A stretch of DNA of 64,000 nucleotides from JAVBPB01 sp031549965 (GCA_031549965.1 JAVBPB010000010.1:1-64000); one strand, 5' to 3'. Numbered from the stretch's first letter, positions 1 through 9,343 are shown. Numbers and translations: made by a program. Notes: a model not told the origin generated them from the sequence alone.

Positions 1-56
1 TATTGTTCAATATGAGATATCCAAGAATTTTGATTGATAGTTGTATCAAAAGCCAT
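1..56 (-). CDS. Partial CDS, N-terminus only, unknown product
   Basis: An ATG read on the minus strand at 54-56 is preceded by a very good ribosome binding site (AAGGAGG, 7 bases upstream). It opens a frame beginning MAFDTTINQNSWISHIEQ that runs off the left end. I do not recognise the family from 18 residues. It is the third gene in a minus-strand row after a nitroreductase and a flavin reductase remnant, so it was probably part of the same operon. Confidence 0.55.
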   Translation of the reverse strand, partial: MAFDTTINQNSWISHIEQ

Positions 57-110
57 ATTAGTTATCCTCCTTTTGTTTTATGTACTTATTGTATCAAGGA
101 TTTTCTAATA

Positions 111-350
111 TTATAAGATACTTGTAATTACAGGCTTACGAGAGAGGTCATCCTTCCAATAACACTTGTTTCGCTCCGCACCCTCGCGTTTGCAGGCGAG
201 ACAACTTCTACAGCCTGTAAAATTCATATCATAAAGGTCAATATACTCTACCTCTGCGCCAACAGATTCCGCACCTTTCTGTGCTTCCTTCAATAGTTGC
301 GCTGTGTTCCATTCTTTTCTTGGACTTGCGTTTAAAATAATCGTTTTCAT
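111..350 (-). pseudogene. Truncated NADPH-dependent FMN reductase / iron-sulfur flavoprotein
   Basis: The 79-residue product starts MKTIILNASPRK, the phosphate-binding beginning of the NADPH-dependent FMN reductase (flavodoxin-like) family, and continues through the cysteine-rich segment GCRSCLACKREG and KCYWKDDLS. Members are usually about 180-210 residues long. Here homology stops abruptly after KDDLS, and the frame ends 9 residues later, so roughly the last 60 percent is missing. A GGAGTG ribosome binding site precedes the ATG. The gene lies 17 bp downstream of the nitroreductase on the same strand. I read it as an internal deletion that left a 5' remnant; a function is unlikely. Confidence 0.75.
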
Positions 351-367
351 AATCTTACACTCCTATC

Positions 368-886
368 TTATAAATAAGTTACTGTTTCTTCTATCGGCAG
401 TCGTTTGTCATGCGCTCCGGGCCAAGGATGTGAATCTTCCGCTGGATATCCGATGAGGAGCATTGCCACAGGCTCTAAATAGTCCGGCAATTCAAACACT
501 GCACTGACTTCATTTTTGTCAAAGCCACGCACCCAGCAGGAACCAATTCCTTCATCAAAAGCTTCCAGCATCATCTGAGTGATGACAATGGCACAGTCGA
601 TGGGACCGGAATCGTGACCATCTTGTAATTTATACGAGTTCTTACTATCCGAGCAGATTAGTAGAACCGTTGGTGCATTAAAATGAAATCGAGTAAGAGT
701 TCTGACTTTTGCCAGAGCTTCCTCGCTCTGAAGAACGAAAACCCGTTGTGGCTGTTTGTTTGCGGCTGTGGGTGCGACCTGTCCGGCACGGAGAATCAGA
801 TCCATCTTTTCCTGCTCAATCTGCTGATTTGAATATTCTCTGACAGAGTAACGGTTCTCGGCCAGTTCTAAAAAATCTGTATACAT
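368..886 (-). CDS. Nitroreductase family protein
   Basis: A 172-residue FMN-dependent nitroreductase-like protein. The N-terminus (FLELAENRYSVREYSN) has the family RYSVR motif that binds FMN phosphate, followed by APTAANKQPQ, another FMN-contacting segment. The C-terminal half contains GIGSCWVRGFD and the glycine-rich LLIGYPAED. Length matches the small members of the family. Such enzymes transfer electrons from NAD(P)H to nitro compounds, quinones or other acceptors; the substrate here cannot be told. AGGAGGC lies just upstream of the ATG. It is divergent from the TetR-type gene at 1027, whose candidate operator lies between them. Confidence 0.88.
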   Translation of the reverse strand: MYTDFLELAENRYSVREYSNQQIEQEKMDLILRAGQVAPTAANKQPQRVFVLQSEEALAKVRTLTRFHFNAPTVLLICSDSKNSYKLQDGHDSGPIDCAIVITQMMLEAFDEGIGSCWVRGFDKNEVSAVFELPDYLEPVAMLLIGYPAEDSHPWPGAHDKRLPIEETVTYL

Positions 887-967
887 CTGTATGCCTCCTT
901 TTGTTTTCTGCTTTTATTATACTGTTTTCCAAAGACGAAATCTCTACTCGAAAAAGCAATAATGCTT

Positions 968-1003
968 GATATTCTTGTGATTTTGTATTATCATAAGAAT
1001 ATC
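968..1003. promoter_or_regulatory. Candidate TetR-type operator palindrome
   Basis: Two 12-base arms, GATATTCTTGTG (968-979) and CATAAGAATATC (992-1003), form an inverted repeat with one mismatch. They lie in the space between the nitroreductase and the TetR-family gene, 24 bases before the TetR start codon. TetR proteins commonly bind palindromes between themselves and a divergent target, so autoregulation and control of the nitroreductase operon is the natural inference. No binding data are available. Confidence 0.5.
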
Positions 1004-1026
1004 TAATAAAAAAGGAGGAGGCTACT

Positions 1027-1629
1027 ATGCAGATGAAGGATCGCACAAAGATTATGTTTGCTGATGCACTGGAAGAAGTGCTCCGTTCTTTGCCGCTGGA
1101 AAAAGTTCGTGTTGCAAAGCTCTGCGAACTGTGTGGGGCTACAACTCCGACATTTTACTATTACTTCCATGACAAGTATGAGCTGGTCGCATGGATGTTT
1201 TTGCAGGATTTTACAGATGAGTTTGGCGATAAAGATCCAAGTTATACAGCTAGAGGTTTGAATCAAGCCACAATCCGCATGGCAAAACGCAGAACCTTTT
1301 ATCAGAAGGCCTTTGATAATCATTCTCAGAACTCCATTGCAGAGTATCTGCAAACCTTCAATATGCAGATTGCACGAGATGCCGTTATGTACCATACAGC
1401 TAAAGCTTTGACAACGGATCAAGAATTTGCCGTCAAATACCATACCTATGGTGTTATGGGCATGTTCCGAGAGTGGCTATTTGGAAATGATATGACCACA
1501 GAATATCTTAATGAGAATCTTTTTGACCGAACGCCTGATTTTTTAAAGGAAGCCTTTTCTGTTTATCCATACGTGGCGGAGGACCTTCTCGAACGAGTCG
1601 GAAAGAAGACAAAAAGCATAAAGAAATAG
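1027..1629 (+). CDS. TetR/AcrR family transcriptional regulator
   Basis: A 200-residue regulator. Residues ~8-55 (TKIMFADALEEVLRSLPLEK, then VAKLCELCGATTPTFYYYF) make the TetR helix-turn-helix, including the typical TFYYYFHDKYEL recognition-helix motif. The remainder is a helical ligand or dimerisation region seen in regulators of stress and efflux genes; its inducer is unknown. AAAAGGAGGAGGC precedes the ATG at an ideal distance. It is divergent from the nitroreductase operon, which it probably represses through the palindrome at 968-1003. The 1630-1940 stretch after it holds no gene I can support. Confidence 0.9.
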   Translation: MQMKDRTKIMFADALEEVLRSLPLEKVRVAKLCELCGATTPTFYYYFHDKYELVAWMFLQDFTDEFGDKDPSYTARGLNQATIRMAKRRTFYQKAFDNHSQNSIAEYLQTFNMQIARDAVMYHTAKALTTDQEFAVKYHTYGVMGMFREWLFGNDMTTEYLNENLFDRTPDFLKEAFSVYPYVAEDLLERVGKKTKSIKK

Positions 1630-1942
1630 TGATCTAACAACACCTCTAAACCACATTCGGATTGTTCAACCTTTTGCCTTTTGAATGCCTGTGTATCAGG
1701 ATGGTCGAGTTCAAATACTTTAATTTTGGATAACGTTTCCTGATGTCTATATGAAAATGTATCCATTCTCGTGAAGATTAAGGATGGACAAGGGAACAGG
1801 CAGCAGAAATGCTCCATCTTGTATAGTAGACCTGTTTCCACGAACTACCGAATTTCAAAAAATGTGTTATCTATTTTATCAACTCACCCTAACCATAAAA
1901 TCACAGATTTTTTACCCATGGATATGTTTCCAAGCAACAAAA

Positions 1943-1980
1943 AAACGGCAAGGTAAGTTTTTTAACCAGCCTTGCCGTTT
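1943..1980 (-). terminator. Rho-independent terminator after rlmD
   Basis: The 11-bp arms AAACGGCAAGG (1943-1953) and CCTTGCCGTTT (1970-1980) form a perfect stem. Read on the minus strand the stem is followed by a run of T residues. It lies 35 bases beyond the rlmD stop codon. Confidence 0.85.
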
Positions 1981-2015
1981 AATCATATTCATAAAAACCC
2001 CAGTAAATCAGCCTT

Positions 2016-3428
2016 TCAGCCGTCTTTCCTTGTGAGCAAGACCACACTCTCCACATGCCCCGTCATCCCAAACATATCGCACCCACACCCCTTCCTAACC
2101 TCATATCCCCCCCTATCCGCCAAATACCTCAAATCCCTTGCCAGAGTCCCCGGGTCACAACTAACATAAACAATCCTCTCTGGCCCAATCCCCACAATAG
2201 CCTCAAGCAAACTCTCCTCACACCCCTTACGAGGCGGATCAAGCACAATAACATCCACCTTATCCCCCACAATTCCATTCTCTTTCCTAATCTCACTCCC
2301 ATTCTTTCCTCCATAAAACCCCGGCACAATCTCTTCAGCCTTCCCTACAAAAAACCTTACATTCTCGATCCCATTAATCCGAGCATTCTCCTTAGCATCC
2401 ATAATAGCTTCATCAACAATCTCAACCCCATAAACCATCCTGGCTCTCTTAGCCAAAAACAAAGAAATAGTACCGATCCCACAATAAAGATCCCAAACCA
2501 CCTCTTCCCCAGTCAACCCCGCATATTCCAAAGCCTTATCATACAACTTCTTAGTCTGAGCAGGATTAACCTGATAAAAAGAAAGAGGTGAAATCTGATA
2601 CTTAACATCCCCAATATAATCCGTAATAAACTTCTTCCCCCAAAGCCAAACAACCTCATCCCCTAAAATAACATTTGTATTCCTGTCATTAACATTCAAG
2701 CAAATACCAGTCATCCCCTCAACCTCACAAAGACTTTCAACCAACTCATCCATATTAGGTAAATTTCTCCTTGTAACCACCAAACAAACCATAATCTCAC
2801 CAGTCTTATCCCCCACTCGTGTAAGCAAATGTCTCACAACTCCACTACCGCTCTCTTCGTCATAAGGCTCCACTCCATTTCTAACAATATAACCCCTAAC
2901 CCTTTCAACAATACCATCATTAACCTCAGACTGAATATAACAATGAGAAGTTTCAATAATAGAATGGGTTCTGTTAGCATAAAACCCCATAACCACCTTG
3001 CCATCTTTATCCTTCCCTATTGGAAACTGAGCCTTATTTCTATAATGATATGGTAACTCCATTCCCATTATAGGTTCCATAATCTCCTTAATCCCACTAA
3101 ACTTCCCGATCCTTTCCAAAGAATTAATAATCTTATTCTGCTTAAACTCAAGCTGCTTCAAATAATCCAAATGCTGTAACTGGCATCCACCGCACTGCCT
3201 TGAAATCTTGCACCTAGGATCAACCCTAAATTCTGATGGTTTAATAATCTTTTCCAGCTTTCCATACCCATAATTTTTCTTAACCTTAATAACTTTAACC
3301 AAAGCCTCATCACCAATTACTGTATCCTTCACAAATAAAGTAAATCCATCCACCTTACCAATACCTTCTCCATCACTTCCCATATCCTCTATCTTTATTT
3401 CATATGTCTGATTCTTAACAATCTCCAC
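2016..3428 (-). CDS. rlmD: 23S rRNA (uracil-C5)-methyltransferase RlmD/RlmCD type
   Basis: A RumA/TrmA-family RNA m5U methyltransferase that methylates uracil in 23S rRNA using S-adenosylmethionine. From the proposed start the protein has 470 residues: an N-terminal TRAM-like domain, iron-sulfur cysteines at ~73, 79 and 82 (CKISRQCGGC) with a fourth at ~163, the SAM motif DLYCGIGTISLF, DPPRKGCEESLL, and the nucleophile cysteine in YVSCDPGTLARD at ~424. A longer open frame reaches 3536, but those extra residues would run through a terminator hairpin. A GTG at 3426-3428 has GGAGG 8 bases upstream, so I chose it. Codons end in G far more often than in neighbouring genes. Confidence 0.92.
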   Translation of the reverse strand: MEIVKNQTYEIKIEDMGSDGEGIGKVDGFTLFVKDTVIGDEALVKVIKVKKNYGYGKLEKIIKPSEFRVDPRCKISRQCGGCQLQHLDYLKQLEFKQNKIINSLERIGKFSGIKEIMEPIMGMELPYHYRNKAQFPIGKDKDGKVVMGFYANRTHSIIETSHCYIQSEVNDGIVERVRGYIVRNGVEPYDEESGSGVVRHLLTRVGDKTGEIMVCLVVTRRNLPNMDELVESLCEVEGMTGICLNVNDRNTNVILGDEVVWLWGKKFITDYIGDVKYQISPLSFYQVNPAQTKKLYDKALEYAGLTGEEVVWDLYCGIGTISLFLAKRARMVYGVEIVDEAIMDAKENARINGIENVRFFVGKAEEIVPGFYGGKNGSEIRKENGIVGDKVDVIVLDPPRKGCEESLLEAIVGIGPERIVYVSCDPGTLARDLRYLADRGGYEVRKGCGCDMFGMTGHVESVVLLTRKDG

Positions 3429-3495
3429 TTCATAATCCTCCAAACTCTCATAATTTTCATAACACAATATAATATTAATAACCAAATATAATAAA

Positions 3496-3523
3496 GGGGT
3501 TGCCACAAGCTTGTAGCATCCCC
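3496..3523 (-). terminator. Terminator after the YhaM-like gene
   Basis: An interrupted palindrome with GGGG/CCCC outer pairs, TGC/GCA and ACAAG/CTTGT inner pairs lies 128 bases downstream of the yhaM stop. On the minus strand it is followed by TTTATTATATT. It also argues against the longer rlmD frame starting at 3536. Confidence 0.65.
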
Positions 3524-3650
3524 AACAAAACAACACATTAATAAATCTCTAAAACATGTTCCATAAACCCTTTATAGATAAATTCCTCAATAAATCTCAC
3601 ATGTTTACTTAATACTTATTCTTCCAAATTAAGCTCCCTTTCGCTACTTA

Positions 3651-4595
3651 CTAATAAACCAATGTCCTTCTAATATTAGATTCAAAAAGCTTATTGTACC
3701 CCAGCCATTCAGCCTTTTCCTCAGCTCCTTTAAAAATCTCACACATAGTTTGAATCTTAGCATCCGCATTATCAGCAAAATTAAGTACCATAGCTTCAAC
3801 AATAGCAGGCTTCTTAGGTGAGCCATATTCAAGTTCCCCATGGTGGGCTGCAATACAGTGCTTTAATTCACTAGAAAGCTTAGGAGGAAAACCATTTATT
3901 TCTTTAATATGTTCTGAGACCATTTCAATCCCTATTAAAATATGTCCTAAAAGCTGACCATCATCTGTATAATCATTCTCAGGAAAAGAAGATAATTCCT
4001 TAGTCTTTCCTATGTCATGAAACAAAGCTGCTGAAATAAGCAAATCCCTGTTAAGGATATCATAATTACTTGCCATATAGTTGCATAACTTTACTACTCC
4101 AAGAGTATGCTGAAGAAGTCCACCCATAAAACTGTGATGCACGCTTTTTGCTGCTGAATGTGATTTAAAGGAAGAAATAAATTCCTTGTCCTGAATAAAA
4201 AAACTATCTACTAAAAGCTTTAAATGCTCCTGCTTTATTCTTCCTACGTAACCTAAAAGCTCCTGGTACATCTCATCAACATTTTTATCACTTACAGGCA
4301 TATAATCAGCTTTATTATATTCTCCTTCGTGACACTTTCTTACCCTTTTTACACTTAGCTGTAAGCTTCCTTGAAAACTTGTAACCTGACCCTCAACTTT
4401 TATATAATCTAAATTGTCAAAATTCTCTATAGCATTAGAAAGTTCCCACACTTTAGTATCCATAGTACCTGTTTTATCTTGTAGAAGAAGAGAATAATAA
4501 TTCTTTCCTGCCTTAGTTTTTAATGCCTGCTTAGATTTACACAGATATACATCTGATACCATCTCTCCCTCTCTCAAATCGCCAATATATTTCAT
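3651..4595 (-). CDS. yhaM: 3'-5' exoribonuclease YhaM-like, OB-fold plus HD domain
   Basis: A 314-residue protein with an N-terminal OB-fold nucleic-acid-binding domain (residues ~10-90, including LLLQDKTGTMDTKVW) and a C-terminal HD phosphohydrolase domain. Metal ligands are visible as HHSFMGGLLQHT (~153-164), FHDIGK (HD at ~193-194) and AAHHGE. This matches the YhaM/CBF1 family of 3'-to-5' exoribonucleases that trim mRNA ends. Two in-frame ATGs are possible; GGAAGGAG sits correctly before the second (MKYIGDL), so the start is placed at 4595 rather than 4610. It is transcribed alone. Confidence 0.88.
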   Translation of the reverse strand: MKYIGDLREGEMVSDVYLCKSKQALKTKAGKNYYSLLLQDKTGTMDTKVWELSNAIENFDNLDYIKVEGQVTSFQGSLQLSVKRVRKCHEGEYNKADYMPVSDKNVDEMYQELLGYVGRIKQEHLKLLVDSFFIQDKEFISSFKSHSAAKSVHHSFMGGLLQHTLGVVKLCNYMASNYDILNRDLLISAALFHDIGKTKELSSFPENDYTDDGQLLGHILIGIEMVSEHIKEINGFPPKLSSELKHCIAAHHGELEYGSPKKPAIVEAMVLNFADNADAKIQTMCEIFKGAEEKAEWLGYNKLFESNIRRTLVY

Positions 4596-4713
4596 AACTG
4601 CTCCTTCCAATGCTTAATAATATATATAGAGTGTATTACAAAAACAATAAATTTGCAAGTACGTCAATTAATCTTTTAATATAAAAAGGTAGTTTCCCCC
4701 ATATGAGTTTTAA

Positions 4714-6054
4714 TTAATCTAGCTTACTCCCTAAAGTAATAGTAAATCGCATTTCCTTAATAGGAGTCTGAGTAGTACGCATAACTACAATTTCTTTTAC
4801 ATCCTCAGGAGAGCTATTAGCCAATTTAAATTCCAAATCATCCATATTTATAATAGGTTTTCCATCAAAACCAATTACAATATCACCATTTTGAAGACCT
4901 GCTTCAATAGCAGGAGATCCACTTAAAACCTTACTAATATAAATACCTTCTGGAATATCTTGCTGAATTGAAATTTCTTTTGTTACATCCAAACCAATAA
5001 TTCCAAAGTAAGCTCTGTTCTCATTGGTTAACAATTTATTAATTAAAAGCCTTACATCTGTAATTCCAATATTAGTATTAATGCTTGCATTCAATTCAGT
5101 TTTAAACTTAGATGATATAATACCCACAACCTGACCTTCCAAGTTAATAATAAATCCGCTTCCATTAGGATTATCGGATATACTGGTATTAAAAATGCTT
5201 ATATTATTATCACTAGTTTGAACATAGTTATTAATAGTATTAATATATCCACTTTCAATAGAATAACTATATCCATTAGGATTACCCACCGCAATAATTG
5301 GAGTTCCAATTTTTAAAATCTGTGAACTTCCCAAAACAGCAATCTTAATTTCCTTAAGGGTTTCTTTTGGTATGGTTAATAAATCTACCGAAACAATTGC
5401 TATATCTGTATCCTTACTATAGCTTTTTAATGTTGCAGAAACAGTTGTATTATCTATAAAAGTAATTCTTATATTATTCACGTCAACAAGCTTACTTTTA
5501 TAAGTAAGAACCAACAGCTCCTTGTCATCATTAGAGATTAAAATTCCGGAAGTAGTATTTTTATTCTCATATGGATTAAGAAACCAATCATATCCACTTG
5601 TTACACTTGTTACAGTAACAATTGAAGAATTAATTTTATCAGCCACCTGTGCAATCATATCATACATATTTTTAAAGTCTGATAGATCCGCTGGTGTTGT
5701 ATTATCAACAATTACCGTCTCCTTAATTACCTGAGGTTGGGTAGTTTCTGATGGTTTTGTAGAATCTTCTGTAGTGCTGTCTGTACTTGAAGAAGCTGTA
5801 TAACCTGGCAAAACAGAAGGAATAATAAATTTTTGACTACTTTTTTCTTTACCAAAAATATTAACTGCTAAGGGATCCGCTGCATAATAAGCAAGCTTTG
5901 CAACAACACCAAAAATTATTGCCAAAGCCACTGTTCCAAACAATATTAATGCTATTCTTTTAGCCCTGTGTCTGGGCTTTTGAACAATTTGCTCCTTAAT
6001 AAAAGAAAACTTCTCCTCACTATCTTTTATATCTTTAGGATCTTCATTAGTCAT
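4714..6054 (-). CDS. HtrA/DegP-like membrane protein with PDZ domain, probably lacking protease activity
   Basis: A 446-residue protein with a cytoplasmic N-terminus, one transmembrane helix (~33-55, ALILFGTVALAIIFGVVAK region), a Ser/Thr-rich linker (~85-110), a trypsin-like region (~130-340) and a C-terminal PDZ domain (~345-440, GIYISKVLSGSPAIEAGL). The order is that of surface HtrA proteases. The catalytic site is degenerate. The usual LTNNHVV histidine position reads LTYKSKL, so the histidine is gone. The aspartate is kept in DTDIAIV. The GNSGGP serine motif reads NGSGFI. It may bind misfolded or substrate proteins without cutting them. It is divergent from mutS2. Confidence 0.85.
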   Translation of the reverse strand: MTNEDPKDIKDSEEKFSFIKEQIVQKPRHRAKRIALILFGTVALAIIFGVVAKLAYYAADPLAVNIFGKEKSSQKFIIPSVLPGYTASSSTDSTTEDSTKPSETTQPQVIKETVIVDNTTPADLSDFKNMYDMIAQVADKINSSIVTVTSVTSGYDWFLNPYENKNTTSGILISNDDKELLVLTYKSKLVDVNNIRITFIDNTTVSATLKSYSKDTDIAIVSVDLLTIPKETLKEIKIAVLGSSQILKIGTPIIAVGNPNGYSYSIESGYINTINNYVQTSDNNISIFNTSISDNPNGSGFIINLEGQVVGIISSKFKTELNASINTNIGITDVRLLINKLLTNENRAYFGIIGLDVTKEISIQQDIPEGIYISKVLSGSPAIEAGLQNGDIVIGFDGKPIINMDDLEFKLANSSPEDVKEIVVMRTTQTPIKEMRFTITLGSKLD

Positions 6055-6251
6055 AATGTATACTCCTTAGTTAGACTTTATGTTACAAAACTAATACATT
6101 TTATCTAATTTTATCAAATATATGTGAACATTTTATGAATTATTTGTAAACATTGCACTTTGAAGTAATTAGATAAAAGAAAAGGTTTTAATTTATAGAG
6201 AAATAAGGTAAAATATAGATATAAAACATTAAAATTAAAAGAGGTATAAAT

Positions 6252-8627
6252 ATGGATACAAAAGCATTAAAAACTTTAGAATATAATAAGATAATAGATA
6301 AATTAACTTCTCTTACACATTCAGGTCTTGGCAAAGAATTAGCCTCTGCACTTACACCTTCAACAGATATTGAAGAAATAAAAAAATGGCAGACCGAAAC
6401 TTCAGATGCACTTAGTTTAATATTTCAAAAAGGCAGTCTTTCCTTTGCAGGGGTTAAAGATATTCGCTCATCTATAATGCGTTTATCTGTAGGCTCTAGC
6501 CTAAATCCAGCAGAATTTATTACCATCAGTTCACTCCTTGATGCCGCCTTAAGAGTAAAAAACTATAAGAAAAAAGAAAACCCAGAAATTAAAGATGACT
6601 CCTTAGACGAGAGATTTTTATCTATTGAACCCCTTGTTACATTAAATAACGAAATTAAAAAATGTATAATTTCTGAAGAAGAAATCAGCGATGAAGCCAG
6701 CACCACCCTTAAAACAATAAGAAGAACAATCAAAAACACTAACGATAAAATCCATCAGCAGTTAAATTCAATTGTTAACTCACAAACAAGCCGTACCATG
6801 CTTCAGGATAATATTATTACCATGAGAAACGGCAGATATTGCCTGCCAGTTAAACAAGAATACAGAAGCCAGTTCCAAGGTATGATTCATGACCAGTCTT
6901 CAACCGGGTCAACCCTTTTTATTGAACCTATGTCTGTAGTTAAATTAAATAACGATTTAAAAGAACTGGCAGTTAAAGAACAGGATGAAATCGAAAGAAT
7001 CTTAGAAGAACTTAGTGCTGATACTGGTAACTATATTGAAGAATTAAAAACCAATCTTCATGTACTTTCTGAGCTCGATTTTATATTTGGCAAAGCAGCA
7101 TACTCAAAACAGTTAAAAGCAAGTGAGCCCATTTTTAATAAAAATGGCTATATTAACATTAAAAAGGGTCGTCATCCTCTTTTAGACAGTAATAAGGTAG
7201 TTCCAATAGATATCCATTTAGGAAAAGATTTTAATCAATTAATAATAACCGGACCAAACACAGGTGGCAAAACCGTATCTCTTAAAACAGTTGGATTATT
7301 TACACTAATGGGTCAGGCAGGACTTCATATCCCTGCATTTGATAAATCAGAACTATCCATTTTTAGTAACGTATTTTCAGACATCGGAGATGAGCAAAGC
7401 ATCGAACAAAATCTAAGTACTTTTTCATCCCATATGACAAATACCATATCAATTTTAAAAAATGCTGATTCTAACTCATTAGTATTATTTGATGAGCTAG
7501 GAGCCGGAACTGATCCTACAGAAGGTGCTGCCCTTGCTATGTCAATACTTTCATATCTGCACAAACAAAATATAACTACAATGGCAACCACCCATTACAG
7601 TGAATTAAAAATATATGCTTTAACAACTGACAAGGTTGAAAACGCATGCTGTGAATTTAATGTTGAAACACTTAGGCCAACCTATAAATTACTAATTGGC
7701 GTACCTGGTAAAAGCAATGCCTTTGCAATTTCCTCTAAACTTGGACTTCCTGATTTTATTATTGAAGATGCTAAAAGCAGAATAGATGTAATGGATAAAG
7801 ACTTTGAAGATGTTATCACCGACTTAGAAAACCGCCGTACAAATGTTGAAAAAGAGCAGGAAGAAATAATTAAATATAAAAATGAATTGGCAGATTTAAA
7901 AGAAAAACTTGCTAAAAAGCAAGAAAAATTAGATATACAAAAAGAGCGAATACTAAGAGAAGCCAACGAAAAAGCACATGAAATTCTTAGTGAAGCTAAG
8001 GAATACGCTGATAAAACCATTAAAAGCTATAATAAATGGTCAAATGGCTCCTTTAATAAAGAAATGGAAAATGAACGTAATAACCTTAGAGAAAAACTTT
8101 CTACTGTAGAAAGTTCTCTGACACTAAAAAGCAAAACTAAGCAAAAAAAGAATCATAAATCTTCCGATTTTAAAATAGGAGATGCCGTAAAAGTTTTAAG
8201 TCTTGGTCTAAATGGTACAGTAAGCACCCTTCCAAACGCCAAAGGAGATTTATTTGTTCAAATGGGTATATTACGTTCTAGCGTAAACATATCTGATCTT
8301 GAATTAATTGATGAAGAAGTAATAACTGCTCCTAATTTTCAAAGAACCAACAATGGAAAAATTAAAATGTCCAAAACTGCATCCATATCACCTGAGATTA
8401 ACTTAATCGGTAAAACAGTAGATGAAGCCTTATCCATACTTGATAAATATTTAGACGATGCTTATCTATCCCATATACCTCAGGTAACCATAATTCATGG
8501 ACGAGGTACTGGAGCGTTAAAAAACGGTGTTCATTCCCATCTAAAGAAAACCTCCTATGTAAAAGGCTTTAGAATTGGAGCTTTTGGAGAAGGTGACGGA
8601 GGAGTAACCATAGTAGAATTCAAATAG
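6252..8627 (+). CDS. mutS2: MutS2 ATPase/endonuclease
   Basis: A 791-residue MutS2. Residues 1-320 form the clamp and lever core, the Walker A motif GPNTGGKTVSLK starts at ~334, and DELGAGTDPTEGAALA carries the Walker B and signature region. A long coiled coil occupies ~517-620. The Smr endonuclease domain occupies ~715-791 with HGRGTGALKNGVH. MutS2 lacks the mismatch-recognition domain of MutS and acts on recombination intermediates and on collided ribosomes. AGAGGT lies 8 bases before the ATG. The response regulator begins 11 bases after the stop, so the three genes are probably co-transcribed. Confidence 0.96.
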   Translation: MDTKALKTLEYNKIIDKLTSLTHSGLGKELASALTPSTDIEEIKKWQTETSDALSLIFQKGSLSFAGVKDIRSSIMRLSVGSSLNPAEFITISSLLDAALRVKNYKKKENPEIKDDSLDERFLSIEPLVTLNNEIKKCIISEEEISDEASTTLKTIRRTIKNTNDKIHQQLNSIVNSQTSRTMLQDNIITMRNGRYCLPVKQEYRSQFQGMIHDQSSTGSTLFIEPMSVVKLNNDLKELAVKEQDEIERILEELSADTGNYIEELKTNLHVLSELDFIFGKAAYSKQLKASEPIFNKNGYINIKKGRHPLLDSNKVVPIDIHLGKDFNQLIITGPNTGGKTVSLKTVGLFTLMGQAGLHIPAFDKSELSIFSNVFSDIGDEQSIEQNLSTFSSHMTNTISILKNADSNSLVLFDELGAGTDPTEGAALAMSILSYLHKQNITTMATTHYSELKIYALTTDKVENACCEFNVETLRPTYKLLIGVPGKSNAFAISSKLGLPDFIIEDAKSRIDVMDKDFEDVITDLENRRTNVEKEQEEIIKYKNELADLKEKLAKKQEKLDIQKERILREANEKAHEILSEAKEYADKTIKSYNKWSNGSFNKEMENERNNLREKLSTVESSLTLKSKTKQKKNHKSSDFKIGDAVKVLSLGLNGTVSTLPNAKGDLFVQMGILRSSVNISDLELIDEEVITAPNFQRTNNGKIKMSKTASISPEINLIGKTVDEALSILDKYLDDAYLSHIPQVTIIHGRGTGALKNGVHSHLKKTSYVKGFRIGAFGEGDGGVTIVEFK

Positions 8628-8638
8628 GAGGAATACAA

Positions 8639-9343
8639 ATGATATCAAAACAAAAAATACTAATTGTAGATGATGACGTAAATATTGCAGAATTAATATC
8701 ACTCTATTTAACAAAAGAGTGTTTTGATACCTGCATGGTACATGATGGAGAAGATGCCTTAGAAAAGTTTGAATCCTACGGCCCTAATCTAATACTTTTA
8801 GATCTTATGCTTCCCGGAATAGATGGTTATGAAGTATGCCGGGAAGTTAGAAAAAAATCCTCAGTACCTATAATAATGCTTTCTGCAAAAGGAGAGGTAT
8901 TTGACAAAGTTCTGGGATTAGAGCTTGGGGCAGATGATTATATTATTAAACCCTTCGACTCAAAAGAATTAGTTGCACGCGTTAAGGCAGTCCTTAGACG
9001 TTTTAATGTTACTCCTCCAAAAGTAGAAACAAAACAGCAAGGCGACTATGTAGAATATCCTGATTTAGTTATAAATCAGTCCAATTACTCTGTTTACTAT
9101 TTTAACAATCCCCTTGAAATGCCTCCAAAAGAATTAGAGCTATTATATTTTCTAGCGGCACATCCTAATCAAGTATTTACAAGAGAACAACTTCTAGACC
9201 ACATCTGGGGCTACGAATACATTGGAGATACCAGAACTGTTGACGTTCATATAAAGAGATTAAGAGAAAAAATAAAAGATCACACTTATTGGAGCCTTTC
9301 CACCGTTTGGGGAATTGGATATAAATTTGAGGTGAAAAAATGA
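8639..9343 (+). CDS. OmpR/PhoB-family response regulator
   Basis: A 234-residue two-component response regulator. The receiver domain (1-~120) has the acidic cluster VDDD at 10-13, the phospho-acceptor Asp55 in LLDLMLPG, the SAK switch residues and lysine in IIKPF. The C-terminal winged-helix DNA-binding domain (~135-232) ends in RTVDVHIKRLREKI and VWGIGYKF, typical of PhoB. AGGAGG precedes the ATG. It lies between mutS2 and its cognate kinase, which overlaps it by 4 bases. The target genes and signal cannot be inferred. Confidence 0.95.
   Translation: MISKQKILIVDDDVNIAELISLYLTKECFDTCMVHDGEDALEKFESYGPNLILLDLMLPGIDGYEVCREVRKKSSVPIIMLSAKGEVFDKVLGLELGADDYIIKPFDSKELVARVKAVLRRFNVTPPKVETKQQGDYVEYPDLVINQSNYSVYYFNNPLEMPPKELELLYFLAAHPNQVFTREQLLDHIWGYEYIGDTRTVDVHIKRLREKIKDHTYWSLSTVWGIGYKFEVKK

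Noticed and set aside
2055..2591. 178-residue plus-strand frame opposite rlmD
   Set aside because: It is antisense to a well-supported gene, is rich in Asn/Pro/Ile as expected of a shadow frame, and has no ribosome binding site.
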